Below are positions 53,969 to 61,692 of a DNA stretch of 64,000 nt, piece after piece. Both the position numbers and the translations under genes were made by a program. The notes under the pieces are model-generated. The model was given only the letters and a program-made list of their open reading frames with translations, did not search any database and had not been told where the DNA came from. The stretch's first letter is position 1. Every line of letters begins with the position of its first letter. This DNA comes from Cohnella sp. AR92 (GTDB lineage Bacteria; Bacillota; Bacilli; Paenibacillales; Paenibacillaceae): the NCBI RefSeq assembly GCF_003990975.1, contig NZ_RZJR01000004.1, positions 144,625 to 208,624 of the forward strand, given 5' to 3'.

Positions 53969-54040
53969 TGCCTTATCCCATCTGATCCCAACGTAAAGCG
54001 TCTGCAGCATCGTGAAAGACGCCGCAGGCGTTTTTGCTTG
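53967..54040. repeat. Right copy of the ~75-bp direct repeat with terminator-like hairpin
   Basis: Starts AATGCCTTATCCC and ends with the 27-bp identical segment 54014-54040. AGCGTCTGCAGC upstream can pair with GCCGCAGGCGTTTTTGCT, giving a long terminator-type stem with wobble pairs. The middle differs from the left copy by several substitutions while keeping pairing potential. Confidence 0.7.
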
Positions 54041-54393
54041 GCAGAGGGAGTCCCGCTTACAAATCTGTACCTGCTTCGCGCTCGAATTCGACTCCACTTA
54101 AATAATCATTGCTTGCTTGGACCTTTCTCGCATCGGAAATCGAAGAGAGCCGCGGTTACTCACATCGGCCGCCGAACATGCAAATCGAAGTAACAACGGC
54201 TCCTTCAGGGCTCTCGAGCTTGCAAAATTGAAGAGGTGCACGGAAAGGACCGTCAGGGCGAACTTCCCTGACGGTTCTGCTTGGTTATCCGCGCTAGGCG
54301 TTTGCGACTAGACGAATGCCGTTTCCGCTAATAACGGGTGTTCATACCTTATACAGGAACGATAGCCCTGCCCACAGAAAGGCGGAGAACGGC
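54041..54393. other. Intergenic region upstream of cotH
   Basis: About 350 bp. It holds a perfect stem, ACCGTCAGGG (54249-54258) with CCCTGACGGT (54266-54275), followed by TCTGCTT, probably a weak terminator. A 64-codon frame here has no ribosome site and ordinary stop usage, so I do not count it as a gene. Confidence 0.5.
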
Positions 54394-55449
54394 ATGACCC
54401 TACCGGTGCGGAATCTTCTCATCTCGGAGACGGAAAGCCATGAGCTGGAACGCAATTTGTGGAACGACCGGTACGTGCCGGCGGTCATGAGAACAAACGG
54501 ACAGAACGTGTCGGTGAAGGTCAGATATCGGGGCGGGCATACCAGAGGTTATCCCAAGCGTTCTTATGAAGTCGTGCGCGAGGGACAATCGTTTCATTAT
54601 AATGCCGAGTTCGACGATCCTTCGATGATTCGCAACGCACTATCCTTTCATTTTCTCCCGACCATTGGGGTACCGAGCCCTCGAACGAAGCATGTTCTGC
54701 TCTATCGGAACGGCGAGCCGCTTGGCGTTTACCTGGAGATTGAAGGAGTCGAGAGGAAGTTCTTCCAACGTAGGAAAATCGGCTATTCCTCGTTATTCTA
54801 TGCCATTAACAACAATGCCGACTTCGGGCTGAGGGTCCCCGAGACGAACCGCAACAAGTCCTCGCTGTTGTCCGGTTACGAGCGTCGTTCGGGAGGAGCG
54901 GCCGAGAAAAGCAGGCTGGTGTCTTTTATCCGAGGGGTTAACGAGAAAAGCGGCAAACCGCTTCGTTATCACCTGCGCACCAAGCTGGATACGCCGAACT
55001 ATCTCCGTTGGCTTGCCGGCGCGGTATTGACCGGCAACTATGACGGGTTCGAGCAGAATTACGCGATCTACCGGCATGCGAAGACCGGCAAGTTCCGCAT
55101 GATTCCATGGGACTACGAGGGCACCTGGGGCCGGAATTGCTACGGCAGAGCCGTGGACAGCGACCTGGTCGACGTCAAGGGGTACAACTATTTGACGGAG
55201 AAAGTGCTGGAGATTCCGGCGATGCGAAGCCGCTATCGAACGATTCTCGGGAATGCGATCAAGGGTCCGTTCACCGAGCAAGCGCTTATGCCGACCGTAT
55301 ATGGGATGCTGGAAGGAATATGGCCGGCTCTCCGAGAGGATCCTTACCGCAGATGGTCGAGATCCGAGTTCATGGGGGAAGCCGACGTCATTCGCCAATA
55401 CATTCGGGAGAGGCGTTCGATCGTGTCTTCGGCCGTGCAGAAAATGTAG
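54394..55449 (+). CDS. cotH: CotH spore coat protein kinase
   Basis: CotH is an atypical kinase of the spore coat that phosphorylates CotB and CotG in Bacillus. I placed the start at ATG 54394, seven bases after AAAGGCGG, giving 351 residues that align from the first residues with Bacillus CotH (TLPVRNLLISETESHELERNLWNDRYVPAVM). Key segments are VRYRGGHTRGYPKRSYEVV, GEPLGVYLEIEGVERKFF, the catalytic TGNYDGFEQNYAIYR, and the metal-binding IPWDYEGTWGRN. The C-terminal helices (DPYRRWSRSEFMGEADVIRQYI) are complete. No cotB or cotG homologue is next to it, but two Ser/Thr-rich basic repeat proteins lie within 2.4 kb. It is followed by rarA. Confidence 0.88.
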   Translation: MTLPVRNLLISETESHELERNLWNDRYVPAVMRTNGQNVSVKVRYRGGHTRGYPKRSYEVVREGQSFHYNAEFDDPSMIRNALSFHFLPTIGVPSPRTKHVLLYRNGEPLGVYLEIEGVERKFFQRRKIGYSSLFYAINNNADFGLRVPETNRNKSSLLSGYERRSGGAAEKSRLVSFIRGVNEKSGKPLRYHLRTKLDTPNYLRWLAGAVLTGNYDGFEQNYAIYRHAKTGKFRMIPWDYEGTWGRNCYGRAVDSDLVDVKGYNYLTEKVLEIPAMRSRYRTILGNAIKGPFTEQALMPTVYGMLEGIWPALREDPYRRWSRSEFMGEADVIRQYIRERRSIVSSAVQKM

Positions 55450-55539
55450 GCGGGCGATTATGGCGAACGTGCGTTCCTCGATTCTTTCGAATCCTCCGTC
55501 ATTCTGGTATGATGAAGGAACAGAAAGGCGGGGAGCAAG

Positions 55540-56850
55540 GTGGATTTGTTCAGCTATCGTGCGGAAGCGGAGCCGCGTGCCCGGCTGTTGGCGGATCGGA
55601 TGAGGCCGGAGACGCTAGAGGAATATATCGGACAGGAGGATATCGTCGGTCCTGGCAAGCTGTTGCGGCGGGCGATCGAAGGGGACGCGGTCACTTCGAT
55701 TCTGCTATTCGGTCCGCCGGGATCGGGGAAGACCACGCTGGCGCATATTATCTCCAAGCGGACGCAAGGCGACTTCGTTCGACTGAATGCGGTAGACGCT
55801 TCGGTAAAGGACGTCCGTGAGGTGATCGAGCAGGCGGAGAGCAACAAGACGCTGTACGGGCGCAAGACCATTCTTTTCCTCGACGAGGTGCATCGCTTCA
55901 ACAGCGCGAGACAGGACGCCTTGCTGCCGGCGGTGGAGAAAGGAATCATCGTCTTTATCGGAGCGACCACCGAGAATCCGTACCATTCGGTGAATGGGGC
56001 GCTTCTGTCGCGTTCAACGCTGTTCCGCCTTCATTCTCTCACCAAGGAGCATTCGCTGCAGGCGATGAGAAGGGCGCTTGCCGATCCGGTCAAAGGACTG
56101 GGCTTCATGAAGCTGAACGTGGACGAAGAGGCGCTGGAGCACATCGCTTCCATGTCGAACGGAGATATTCGCCGCGCGCTTACCGCGCTCGAGCTGGCTG
56201 CCATCACGACGCCGTCCGAGCTTGACGGTTCCGTACGCGTGACGCTCGAGATCGCGGAGGAGTCGATTCGCCAACCGACCGTGCAAGCCGATGAATCGAC
56301 CCAGTACGACGTCCTCTCCGCTTTTCACAAGAGCGTTCGGGGCTCCAGCGACGCCGCCTTGTTCTGGTTCCTGTACGCCGTCGAGAAGCTAGGGATGGAC
56401 CCGATGACGTTCTTGCGCAGGCTGACGGTCGCTTGCAGCGAGGATATCGGTCTTGCCAACCCGCAGGCGATGGTACAGGCGGTAAGCGCGATGGAAGCTT
56501 ATCACCGCATCGGCTGGCCGGAGTCCAAATACATCGTCGCCCAGGCAATCCTGTTCGCGGTGGAGAGCCCGAAGTCGAATTCGATCGCCGTCGCGATCGG
56601 CACTATCATGAGTACGCTGGAGAACCTCAAATCCGCCGAGGTGCCGCTGCATCTCAGGGACGGCCATTATAGCGGAGCCAAGAAGCTCGGGCATGTCGGG
56701 TACCAATACCCGCATGATTTCCCCGGGCATTACGTGGAGCAGCAGTACTTGCCGGATGCGATCCGCGACCGGCACTTCTATTCGGCGTCCGATCAGGGGA
56801 CCGAGAAGAAAATCAAGCATAATCAAGACCTAAGGAATGGACGAGCTTGA
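55540..56850 (+). CDS. rarA: RarA, replication-associated recombination AAA+ ATPase
   Basis: RarA (MgsA/YrvN) is an AAA+ ATPase related to clamp loaders that acts at stalled forks. The 436-residue protein starts with GTG after AGGCGGGGAG. It shows ADRMRPETLEEYIGQEDIVGPGKLL, Walker A GPPGSGKTT, Walker B LFLDEVHRFN, sensor 1 (FIGATTENPYHSV) and the C-terminal tetramerisation domain (GSSDAALFWFLYAVEKLGMDPMTFLRRL). It follows tcdA in Bacillus; here the spore-surface island lies between them. Confidence 0.94.
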   Translation: MDLFSYRAEAEPRARLLADRMRPETLEEYIGQEDIVGPGKLLRRAIEGDAVTSILLFGPPGSGKTTLAHIISKRTQGDFVRLNAVDASVKDVREVIEQAESNKTLYGRKTILFLDEVHRFNSARQDALLPAVEKGIIVFIGATTENPYHSVNGALLSRSTLFRLHSLTKEHSLQAMRRALADPVKGLGFMKLNVDEEALEHIASMSNGDIRRALTALELAAITTPSELDGSVRVTLEIAEESIRQPTVQADESTQYDVLSAFHKSVRGSSDAALFWFLYAVEKLGMDPMTFLRRLTVACSEDIGLANPQAMVQAVSAMEAYHRIGWPESKYIVAQAILFAVESPKSNSIAVAIGTIMSTLENLKSAEVPLHLRDGHYSGAKKLGHVGYQYPHDFPGHYVEQQYLPDAIRDRHFYSASDQGTEKKIKHNQDLRNGRA

Positions 56851-57130
56851 TAGGGCGTTAGGCAGCTATGCAAGGACAAGCCGTTCGGCTAATGAATAGG
56901 AATTATAGGAAAAATTAGACAAGCAATCTGCTCTTAGAGCTTCTATGGCGGGTTAACGGCGGATATGGGGCGATTCTCGGCGGAAAATCGGCCTCAGATT
57001 CCGTTTCGCGCGCGTGCAAGGCGTTTCTACGGCTTTTTACGGGGGGGAACGAAGTTTGACGCTCGCGGAATGATCGTCTAAGCTAATGTAAAGACGTTTA
57101 TTCACTTACCATAATTTAATTTTTTATCAT
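56851..57130. other. Intergenic region between rarA and the CorC-type gene
   Basis: About 280 bp with no open frame that I can support. Bacillus has cymR downstream of rarA; no such gene is present here. A 57056-57061 TTGACG could be part of a promoter, but the matching -10 is weak. Confidence 0.4.
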
Positions 57131-57145
57131 ATGAAGGAGGTGTAC

Positions 57146-57168
57146 CTATCCTCTGACTCAGAGGATAG
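57146..57168 (+). promoter_or_regulatory. Perfect hairpin between ribosome site and start codon
   Basis: CTATCCTCTG (57146-57155) and CAGAGGATAG (57159-57168) form a perfect 10-bp stem with a 3-base loop. It stands four bases after the strong AAGGAGGTG (57133-57141) and seven bases before the TTG start of the CorC-type gene. Folding would bring the ribosome site to within about 11 bases of the start. Confidence 0.6.
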
Positions 57169-57175
57169 GGAGCAT

Positions 57176-57178
57176 TTG
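57176..57178 (+). promoter_or_regulatory. Proposed TTG start of the CorC-type gene
   Basis: The ATG at 57131 contains the AAGGAGGTG ribosome site within its own first codons, so it is unlikely to be the start. The TTG at 57176 gives MDPDPFPLAVDIILIF, like the usual N-terminus of this family. A second site AGGGAG (57167-57172) is only three bases away. Confidence 0.45.
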
Positions 57179-58522
57179 GATCCTGACCCCTTTCCGCTAG
57201 CCGTGGACATTATTTTGATTTTTGCATTAGTCTTCCTCAACGGATTCTTCGTATCCATCGAATTCGCGATGGTCAAGGTGCGCGGAACCCGGATCGATAC
57301 CCTCGTGCAAGAAGGGAATCAACGGGCTAAATTCGCATCGCGCCTGACCGGCAACCTGGACGCTTATTTATCCGCCTGCCAGCTTGGCATTACGCTTGCT
57401 TCGCTGGGCCTTGGCTGGATCGGCGAGCCTGCGGTTGCGCGCGCGCTTGATCCCGTGTTCAAGTGGTTCGGAATGTCGGAGAGTCTCGTTCATCCTCTCG
57501 CGTTCATCATCGGTTTCTCGGTGATTACCATTCTCCACATCGTACTAGGCGAGCTTGCCCCCAAGACGTTGGCCATTCGTCAGGCCGAGACCGTTACGTT
57601 ATGGGCTTCCTTCCCGCTGATCCTTTTCAGCAAGATCATGCGTCCTTTTATCTGGCTTTTAAACGGTACGGCGAACGGCTTGCTGAAGCTGGTAGGAATC
57701 CAACCGGCGAATGAGAGCTCCTCGGCTCACACCGAAGAAGAAATCCGCATTCTGATGAAGGAAAGCCACAAGAGCGGCCTTATCGATAAGACCGAAATGA
57801 CGCTGGTGGACAACATCTTCGAATTCGCGGAGACGAACGCCCGCGAGATCATGATTCCCCGCACGGAGATGATCTGCCTTTATGCGAACCATCCGTTCGA
57901 AGAGAACCGGGCAACCGTTCTGAAGGAGATGCATACGCGTTATCCGGTCTGCGAGAAGGATAAGGACAACATTATCGGATTCGTGCACATTCGGGACGTC
58001 CTAAGAACTTCCGCTGAAGCTTCCGTGCAAGATATAAGAACGCTGTTAAGGCCCCTCCTTACCGTGCCGGAGAGCATGCCGATCAGCAATCTTCTTAAGC
58101 TCATGCAGAAGAACAAATCGCAGATCGCGATCTTGATCGACGAATATGGCGGCACCTCCGGCTTGGTTACGCTCGAGGACATCATGGAAGAGATCGTCGG
58201 AGAGATCCAGGACGAATTCGACGAAGAACGTCCCGACTTGGAGAAGAAGGACGAACAGACGTATTCCGTCAGCGGGATGATGCTGATCGAAGAAGTGAAC
58301 AGCTACTTCGGCTTGGACATTCCGACGGAGGACTACGACACGATCGGAGGCTGGATGTATTCTCAGATCGAGAATCCGCCCAAGAAGAATCAGACGGTCG
58401 AAGTGGAAGAAGGAATACGGTTTATCATTGAAGAGACCGATCACTTACGAATTTCCCGCATTTATATCATACGAGACGAAGCGGCAAGCTCGTGGGAGCC
58501 TCCCGAGTCCGTTACGGGTTAA
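57176..58522 (+). CDS. CorC/HlyC-family (CNNM plus CBS) membrane protein
   Basis: A membrane protein of about 448 residues with an N-terminal CNNM/DUF21 domain, a pair of CBS domains and a C-terminal CorC_HlyC domain. Relatives take part in magnesium or cobalt export and tolerance. Motifs: IFALVFLNGFFVSIEFAMVKVRGTRIDTLVQEGN, QLGITLASLGLGWIGEPAV, LGELAPKTLAIRQAE, the CBS linker MIPRTEMICLY, IAILIDEYGGTSGLVTLEDIMEEIVGEIQDEFDEE. The start is uncertain, see the hairpin just upstream. A bidirectional terminator follows. Confidence 0.88.
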   Translation: MDPDPFPLAVDIILIFALVFLNGFFVSIEFAMVKVRGTRIDTLVQEGNQRAKFASRLTGNLDAYLSACQLGITLASLGLGWIGEPAVARALDPVFKWFGMSESLVHPLAFIIGFSVITILHIVLGELAPKTLAIRQAETVTLWASFPLILFSKIMRPFIWLLNGTANGLLKLVGIQPANESSSAHTEEEIRILMKESHKSGLIDKTEMTLVDNIFEFAETNAREIMIPRTEMICLYANHPFEENRATVLKEMHTRYPVCEKDKDNIIGFVHIRDVLRTSAEASVQDIRTLLRPLLTVPESMPISNLLKLMQKNKSQIAILIDEYGGTSGLVTLEDIMEEIVGEIQDEFDEERPDLEKKDEQTYSVSGMMLIEEVNSYFGLDIPTEDYDTIGGWMYSQIENPPKKNQTVEVEEGIRFIIEETDHLRISRIYIIRDEAASSWEPPESVTG

Positions 58523-58530
58523 GATAGCAA

Positions 58531-58582
58531 AAAAAAGAGCCTTATTATCTCGCTGTTTAGCGAATAATAAGGTTCTTTTTTT
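58531..58582. terminator. Bidirectional terminator
   Basis: AAAAAGAGCCTTATTAT and its near-complement ending GGTTCTTTTTTT form a long stem with A-rich and T-rich flanks. It serves the CorC-type gene and the convergent MFS gene, whose stop codon overlaps its edge. Confidence 0.9.
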
Positions 58583-59741
58583 AAACCCTCGACCGACGGA
58601 AGTGAACGAACATGAAGCCGATGACGGCTGTCAGCGCGAAGGCTCCGCCAAGCCGGAAGACGGCGCTGTAATCGTAAGCGTCGTACAGCCAGCCGCCCAG
58701 CGTACCTGCGATAAGGCCGGCTAGGCCCGTCCATACCATGCCGAACAAAGCCTGCCCGGAAGACCGGTATTCGTCCGGAACGATAATCTGCAGGAATCGC
58801 AGGGCGGTAATGTAATAAATGCCGAAGGTGATGCTGTGCATCATCTGAATGCAGACGAATGCGATCGGCTCGTGCGAGATGCTGAGGAGCATCATCCTTA
58901 CCGCATACATGAGACTGGCGAAAGCGAGCAGCGGCAGTTCCTTGAAGCGATGCCCGTACTTGGACAGCAGGAAGAACATCGGAATCTCGCTAAGCGACGA
59001 TGCGAGAGATGCGGCGCCGATCATGGATTCGGATGCTCCGAAGTCCTTCATGGTGACGGCGAGAAAGCCGTCGTTCATGCGGTGAGAGACCGAAACGAGA
59101 ACGACAAGGGAGAAGAAAGCCAGACTTTCTCTTCTCTTTAAGACGTTCCATAGGTTGACGAACCGGAACGGGGTGGACGACTTCTGGAAGTCGCCGAGGG
59201 CAAGCGAGAGAATCAAGGAGATGCAGACGGTGATCAGGCCGATCCCTATCGTCAGATCCGATCCGGTCGATTTGAGCAGGAAGCCGAAGAGAATGGCGCA
59301 GATCGCGTAGCCGAGCGAACCGAACATCCGAATGGCGGAGAAGGAACGGTTCAGCTTCTCGGCAGCCAGCATCGTGACGCTGTCCATCATGGAGTTGACC
59401 GGCGTCTGGAAAAAATAGAAAATGCCCATGATCACGGAGATGACGCCGAATTCTTTCTGCGGAAGCAGAAGGGCGAGAGCAAGGATCTGTCCGAGGAAGA
59501 TCAGGTTCAACACCCGGCGCAGCGCTTTGGTTTTGTCGGCGGCGAACCCGGCCAGAAGGTTGGAGAAGATCGAGAGCAGGGGGCCGATCGAGAAGATCGT
59601 TCCGATCTGCAGCTTGGTGAAGCCGATGTCATAGAAATAAAGCGGGAAATAAGTGACGACAAGGACCATCGTTGCGTAATTGACAAAGTGAAGGCCGCGG
59701 AGAACCGTTAGCTGCCCCGAGCCGTTAAGCCATCTCATCAT
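58581..59741 (-). CDS. MFS transporter
   Basis: A 386-residue transporter with about twelve hydrophobic helices of the MFS_1-like group that includes 3-phenylpropionate/nucleoside-type permeases. It starts MMRWLNGSGQLTVLRGLHFVNYATMVLVVTYFPLYFYDIGF. The A-motif-like GFAADKTKALRRVL follows helix two. The substrate is not evident. The start overlaps the stop of the upstream MATE gene by four bases (ATGA), with AAGGAGA eight bases before it, so the two genes form an operon. Confidence 0.85.
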   Translation of the reverse strand: MMRWLNGSGQLTVLRGLHFVNYATMVLVVTYFPLYFYDIGFTKLQIGTIFSIGPLLSIFSNLLAGFAADKTKALRRVLNLIFLGQILALALLLPQKEFGVISVIMGIFYFFQTPVNSMMDSVTMLAAEKLNRSFSAIRMFGSLGYAICAILFGFLLKSTGSDLTIGIGLITVCISLILSLALGDFQKSSTPFRFVNLWNVLKRRESLAFFSLVVLVSVSHRMNDGFLAVTMKDFGASESMIGAASLASSLSEIPMFFLLSKYGHRFKELPLLAFASLMYAVRMMLLSISHEPIAFVCIQMMHSITFGIYYITALRFLQIIVPDEYRSSGQALFGMVWTGLAGLIAGTLGGWLYDAYDYSAVFRLGGAFALTAVIGFMFVHFRRSRV

Positions 59742-61087
59742 GCTTGCGTCTCCTTGCTAGGTAGTAGAGTCAGCTTCTCGGCTGTCGCGCTTCGGGAGTG
59801 GCGGCGGAATAGCCAGATCAGCACAAGAAGCTCGGCGATCATGCCTCCGGACTGGGATAAGGCGGCAAGAGCGCCGGCCCATTGAGGGAGAATTAGCGTC
59901 AAGGTTACGATTAGAACAATGGTCAAGGCCGCATTGGCCGTCTGAGAACCGAACATCAGCTTCGTTTGGCTTCTCGACAAGACGATTCCGTTAAGCGTGT
60001 CGAGAAGCGGGAAGATGAGAACGTAGGGCAAGAAAGCTCTAAGCGCATGCACGCTGGCCTCCAGTAGCTGATCCTTTACCCCGTAGACGGAGGAGAATAC
60101 CCATTCTCCGACGGGAGTGAACGCGCAAGCTGCGACAATCAGGCCGGGAATGCCTGCCATGATGAGCACGAACCTTCCGACCAGCTCCGGGTGGGTCCGG
60201 TGGAACTGCAGCGCGATCTGGTGGAAGTAGGTGAAGAACCCCAGTATCATGCCCATAAAGCTGCTCGCGAGGGAGAAGGATGAGATCGACAGCGCTCCTT
60301 GCTCGGTATGGCCCAGCAAAGCGTTCAGGACAGGCGGGACCCACACGATAATGAAGGAGGAGAACAACAAAGGATTATAGAAGTTCAGGACCTGCTTCGG
60401 ACGGCGAATCTCGCAGCCGGGCTCCGCCTCCGGAAGCTCTCGGGCCAGCTTGCGTCCTTCCAGCCAACTGACGGCCGCTTCGATGACCATCCCGAAGACG
60501 AAGATAACGGCGCCCTGCCGGGAGCTTGTCACGCCGATATGAAGGATGTACTGGGAGAGAGCGAACATGCCTCCCAGGCGGAAGACCATTCCGATCGTTA
60601 GCCACTTCGTTCGCATCCGATAGATGATGATGCCTTGATAGAGGCAGCGAATGCCGGAGAACACGCTAAGGAACATCAAGACCGAGTAAACGTCGATTGA
60701 AGCTTTCGTCGTTCCTTCGTCTGCGCCGTAAGCTCCCCCGAAGACCCAGGTTCCCGCGGGTGAATAGGCGATAAGGGCGCCGAAGACGAGAGAGGCGCCG
60801 AACACGATAAAGGCGACCTTGCGGATGGCGGCGAATGAACGGCGGTCGCGCGCAAGCGCGGAACAAGTCTCGCGGAAGAGCACCGCGGGCCGTTCGGTCA
60901 CGGTCAGCAGGCTCATGGCGGTCGCATAGCCCGCGATGATCAATTCGGGATTGTCGGCGCGCGCAAGCGTGCCGTTGATAATGGCGTGGGACAGGTTGAT
61001 CAACAAGGCGGAAAGGCCAAGCGGAATAAAGAAGAAGAAAAGCCGCTTTAGGTTGACTTGGTCGGGCTGCGCTGACAAAAGCTCCAT
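59738..61087 (-). CDS. MATE-type (ANKH-like) membrane transporter
   Basis: A 449-residue membrane protein of the MOP/MATE superfamily, similar in pattern to proteins annotated as multi-antimicrobial extrusion MatE in Paenibacillus, which are related to the animal ANKH group. It has about twelve helices, beginning LKRLFFFFIPLGLSALLINLSHAIINGTLARADNPELIIAGYATAMSLLTVTERPAVLFRETCSALARDR. The transported compound is unknown. It is the first gene of the pair and overlaps the MFS gene. The 227 bp upstream of it has no gene. Confidence 0.78.
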   Translation of the reverse strand: MELLSAQPDQVNLKRLFFFFIPLGLSALLINLSHAIINGTLARADNPELIIAGYATAMSLLTVTERPAVLFRETCSALARDRRSFAAIRKVAFIVFGASLVFGALIAYSPAGTWVFGGAYGADEGTTKASIDVYSVLMFLSVFSGIRCLYQGIIIYRMRTKWLTIGMVFRLGGMFALSQYILHIGVTSSRQGAVIFVFGMVIEAAVSWLEGRKLARELPEAEPGCEIRRPKQVLNFYNPLLFSSFIIVWVPPVLNALLGHTEQGALSISSFSLASSFMGMILGFFTYFHQIALQFHRTHPELVGRFVLIMAGIPGLIVAACAFTPVGEWVFSSVYGVKDQLLEASVHALRAFLPYVLIFPLLDTLNGIVLSRSQTKLMFGSQTANAALTIVLIVTLTLILPQWAGALAALSQSGGMIAELLVLIWLFRRHSRSATAEKLTLLPSKETQA

Positions 61088-61314
61088 CTCCTTATGAAAC
61101 GATACAGAATAATAATGTCGTCTAGGGCGTTGCCTGTATCGTCTTCGCAGAACGCTTCTTCGAAGGCATTCGTTCGAGGAGAGCGCTTTGCTAGCATAAC
61201 GGAGTTATTATAACAGGTTAGATCGGGGATAGGGGATGTTTAAGAGAGATTTTGACTGGATTTAGACTTTCTGAAATGATAAATTAGAGAATGACATGGG
61301 AACAGGAGATGAGC

Positions 61315-61653
61315 ATGAGTTATAGGGTTAACCGGCGCGCGGGGACGGAAGCCCATTTCGCGCACGATGACCGCCTGGGCATTGCCGTTCCAAGCCTTGC
61401 CCTTCCGTGGGAACGGCTTAGCCGGAGCGAACGGATCGCCGTGCTGGAAGCATGGGAGTCGATACGCGGAACGATTCCAGATCGGATCTTCGAGTTGGAG
61501 GACCGAATTCGGGGTCTTCAGAACGCGCTCTTCGAGGAAGAGGATTTCGACAAGTCCTGCCGATTGAACGGAATGATCGCCGAGCTGGCCAGCCGAATCA
61601 ACGATCTGAATATCTGGTATCGCACGGAGCAGGATTTCGAAGAAAAGACTTAG
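61315..61653 (+). CDS. Hypothetical helical protein upstream of ytpB
   Basis: A 112-residue protein of unknown function. I chose ATG 61315, six bases after CAGGAG, rather than the ATG two codons earlier. It begins MSYRVNRRAGTEAHFAHDDRLGIAVPSLALPWERLSRSERIAVLEAWESIRGTIPDRIFELEDRIRGLQNALFEEEDFDKSCRLNGMIAELASRINDLNIWYRTEQDF. The C-terminal two thirds is a helical, acidic region that looks like a coiled coil. No metal sites or membrane segment are seen. It lies 39 bp before the YtpB-type gene. Confidence 0.6.
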   Translation: MSYRVNRRAGTEAHFAHDDRLGIAVPSLALPWERLSRSERIAVLEAWESIRGTIPDRIFELEDRIRGLQNALFEEEDFDKSCRLNGMIAELASRINDLNIWYRTEQDFEEKT

Positions 61654-61692
61654 GCTGCGCAGCTTAGTCTTAAGGCAGCTGGAGGTACGCAA

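Noticed and set aside
54117..54311. 64-codon frame upstream of cotH
   Set aside because: No ribosome site, overlaps a hairpin and has no recognisable content.
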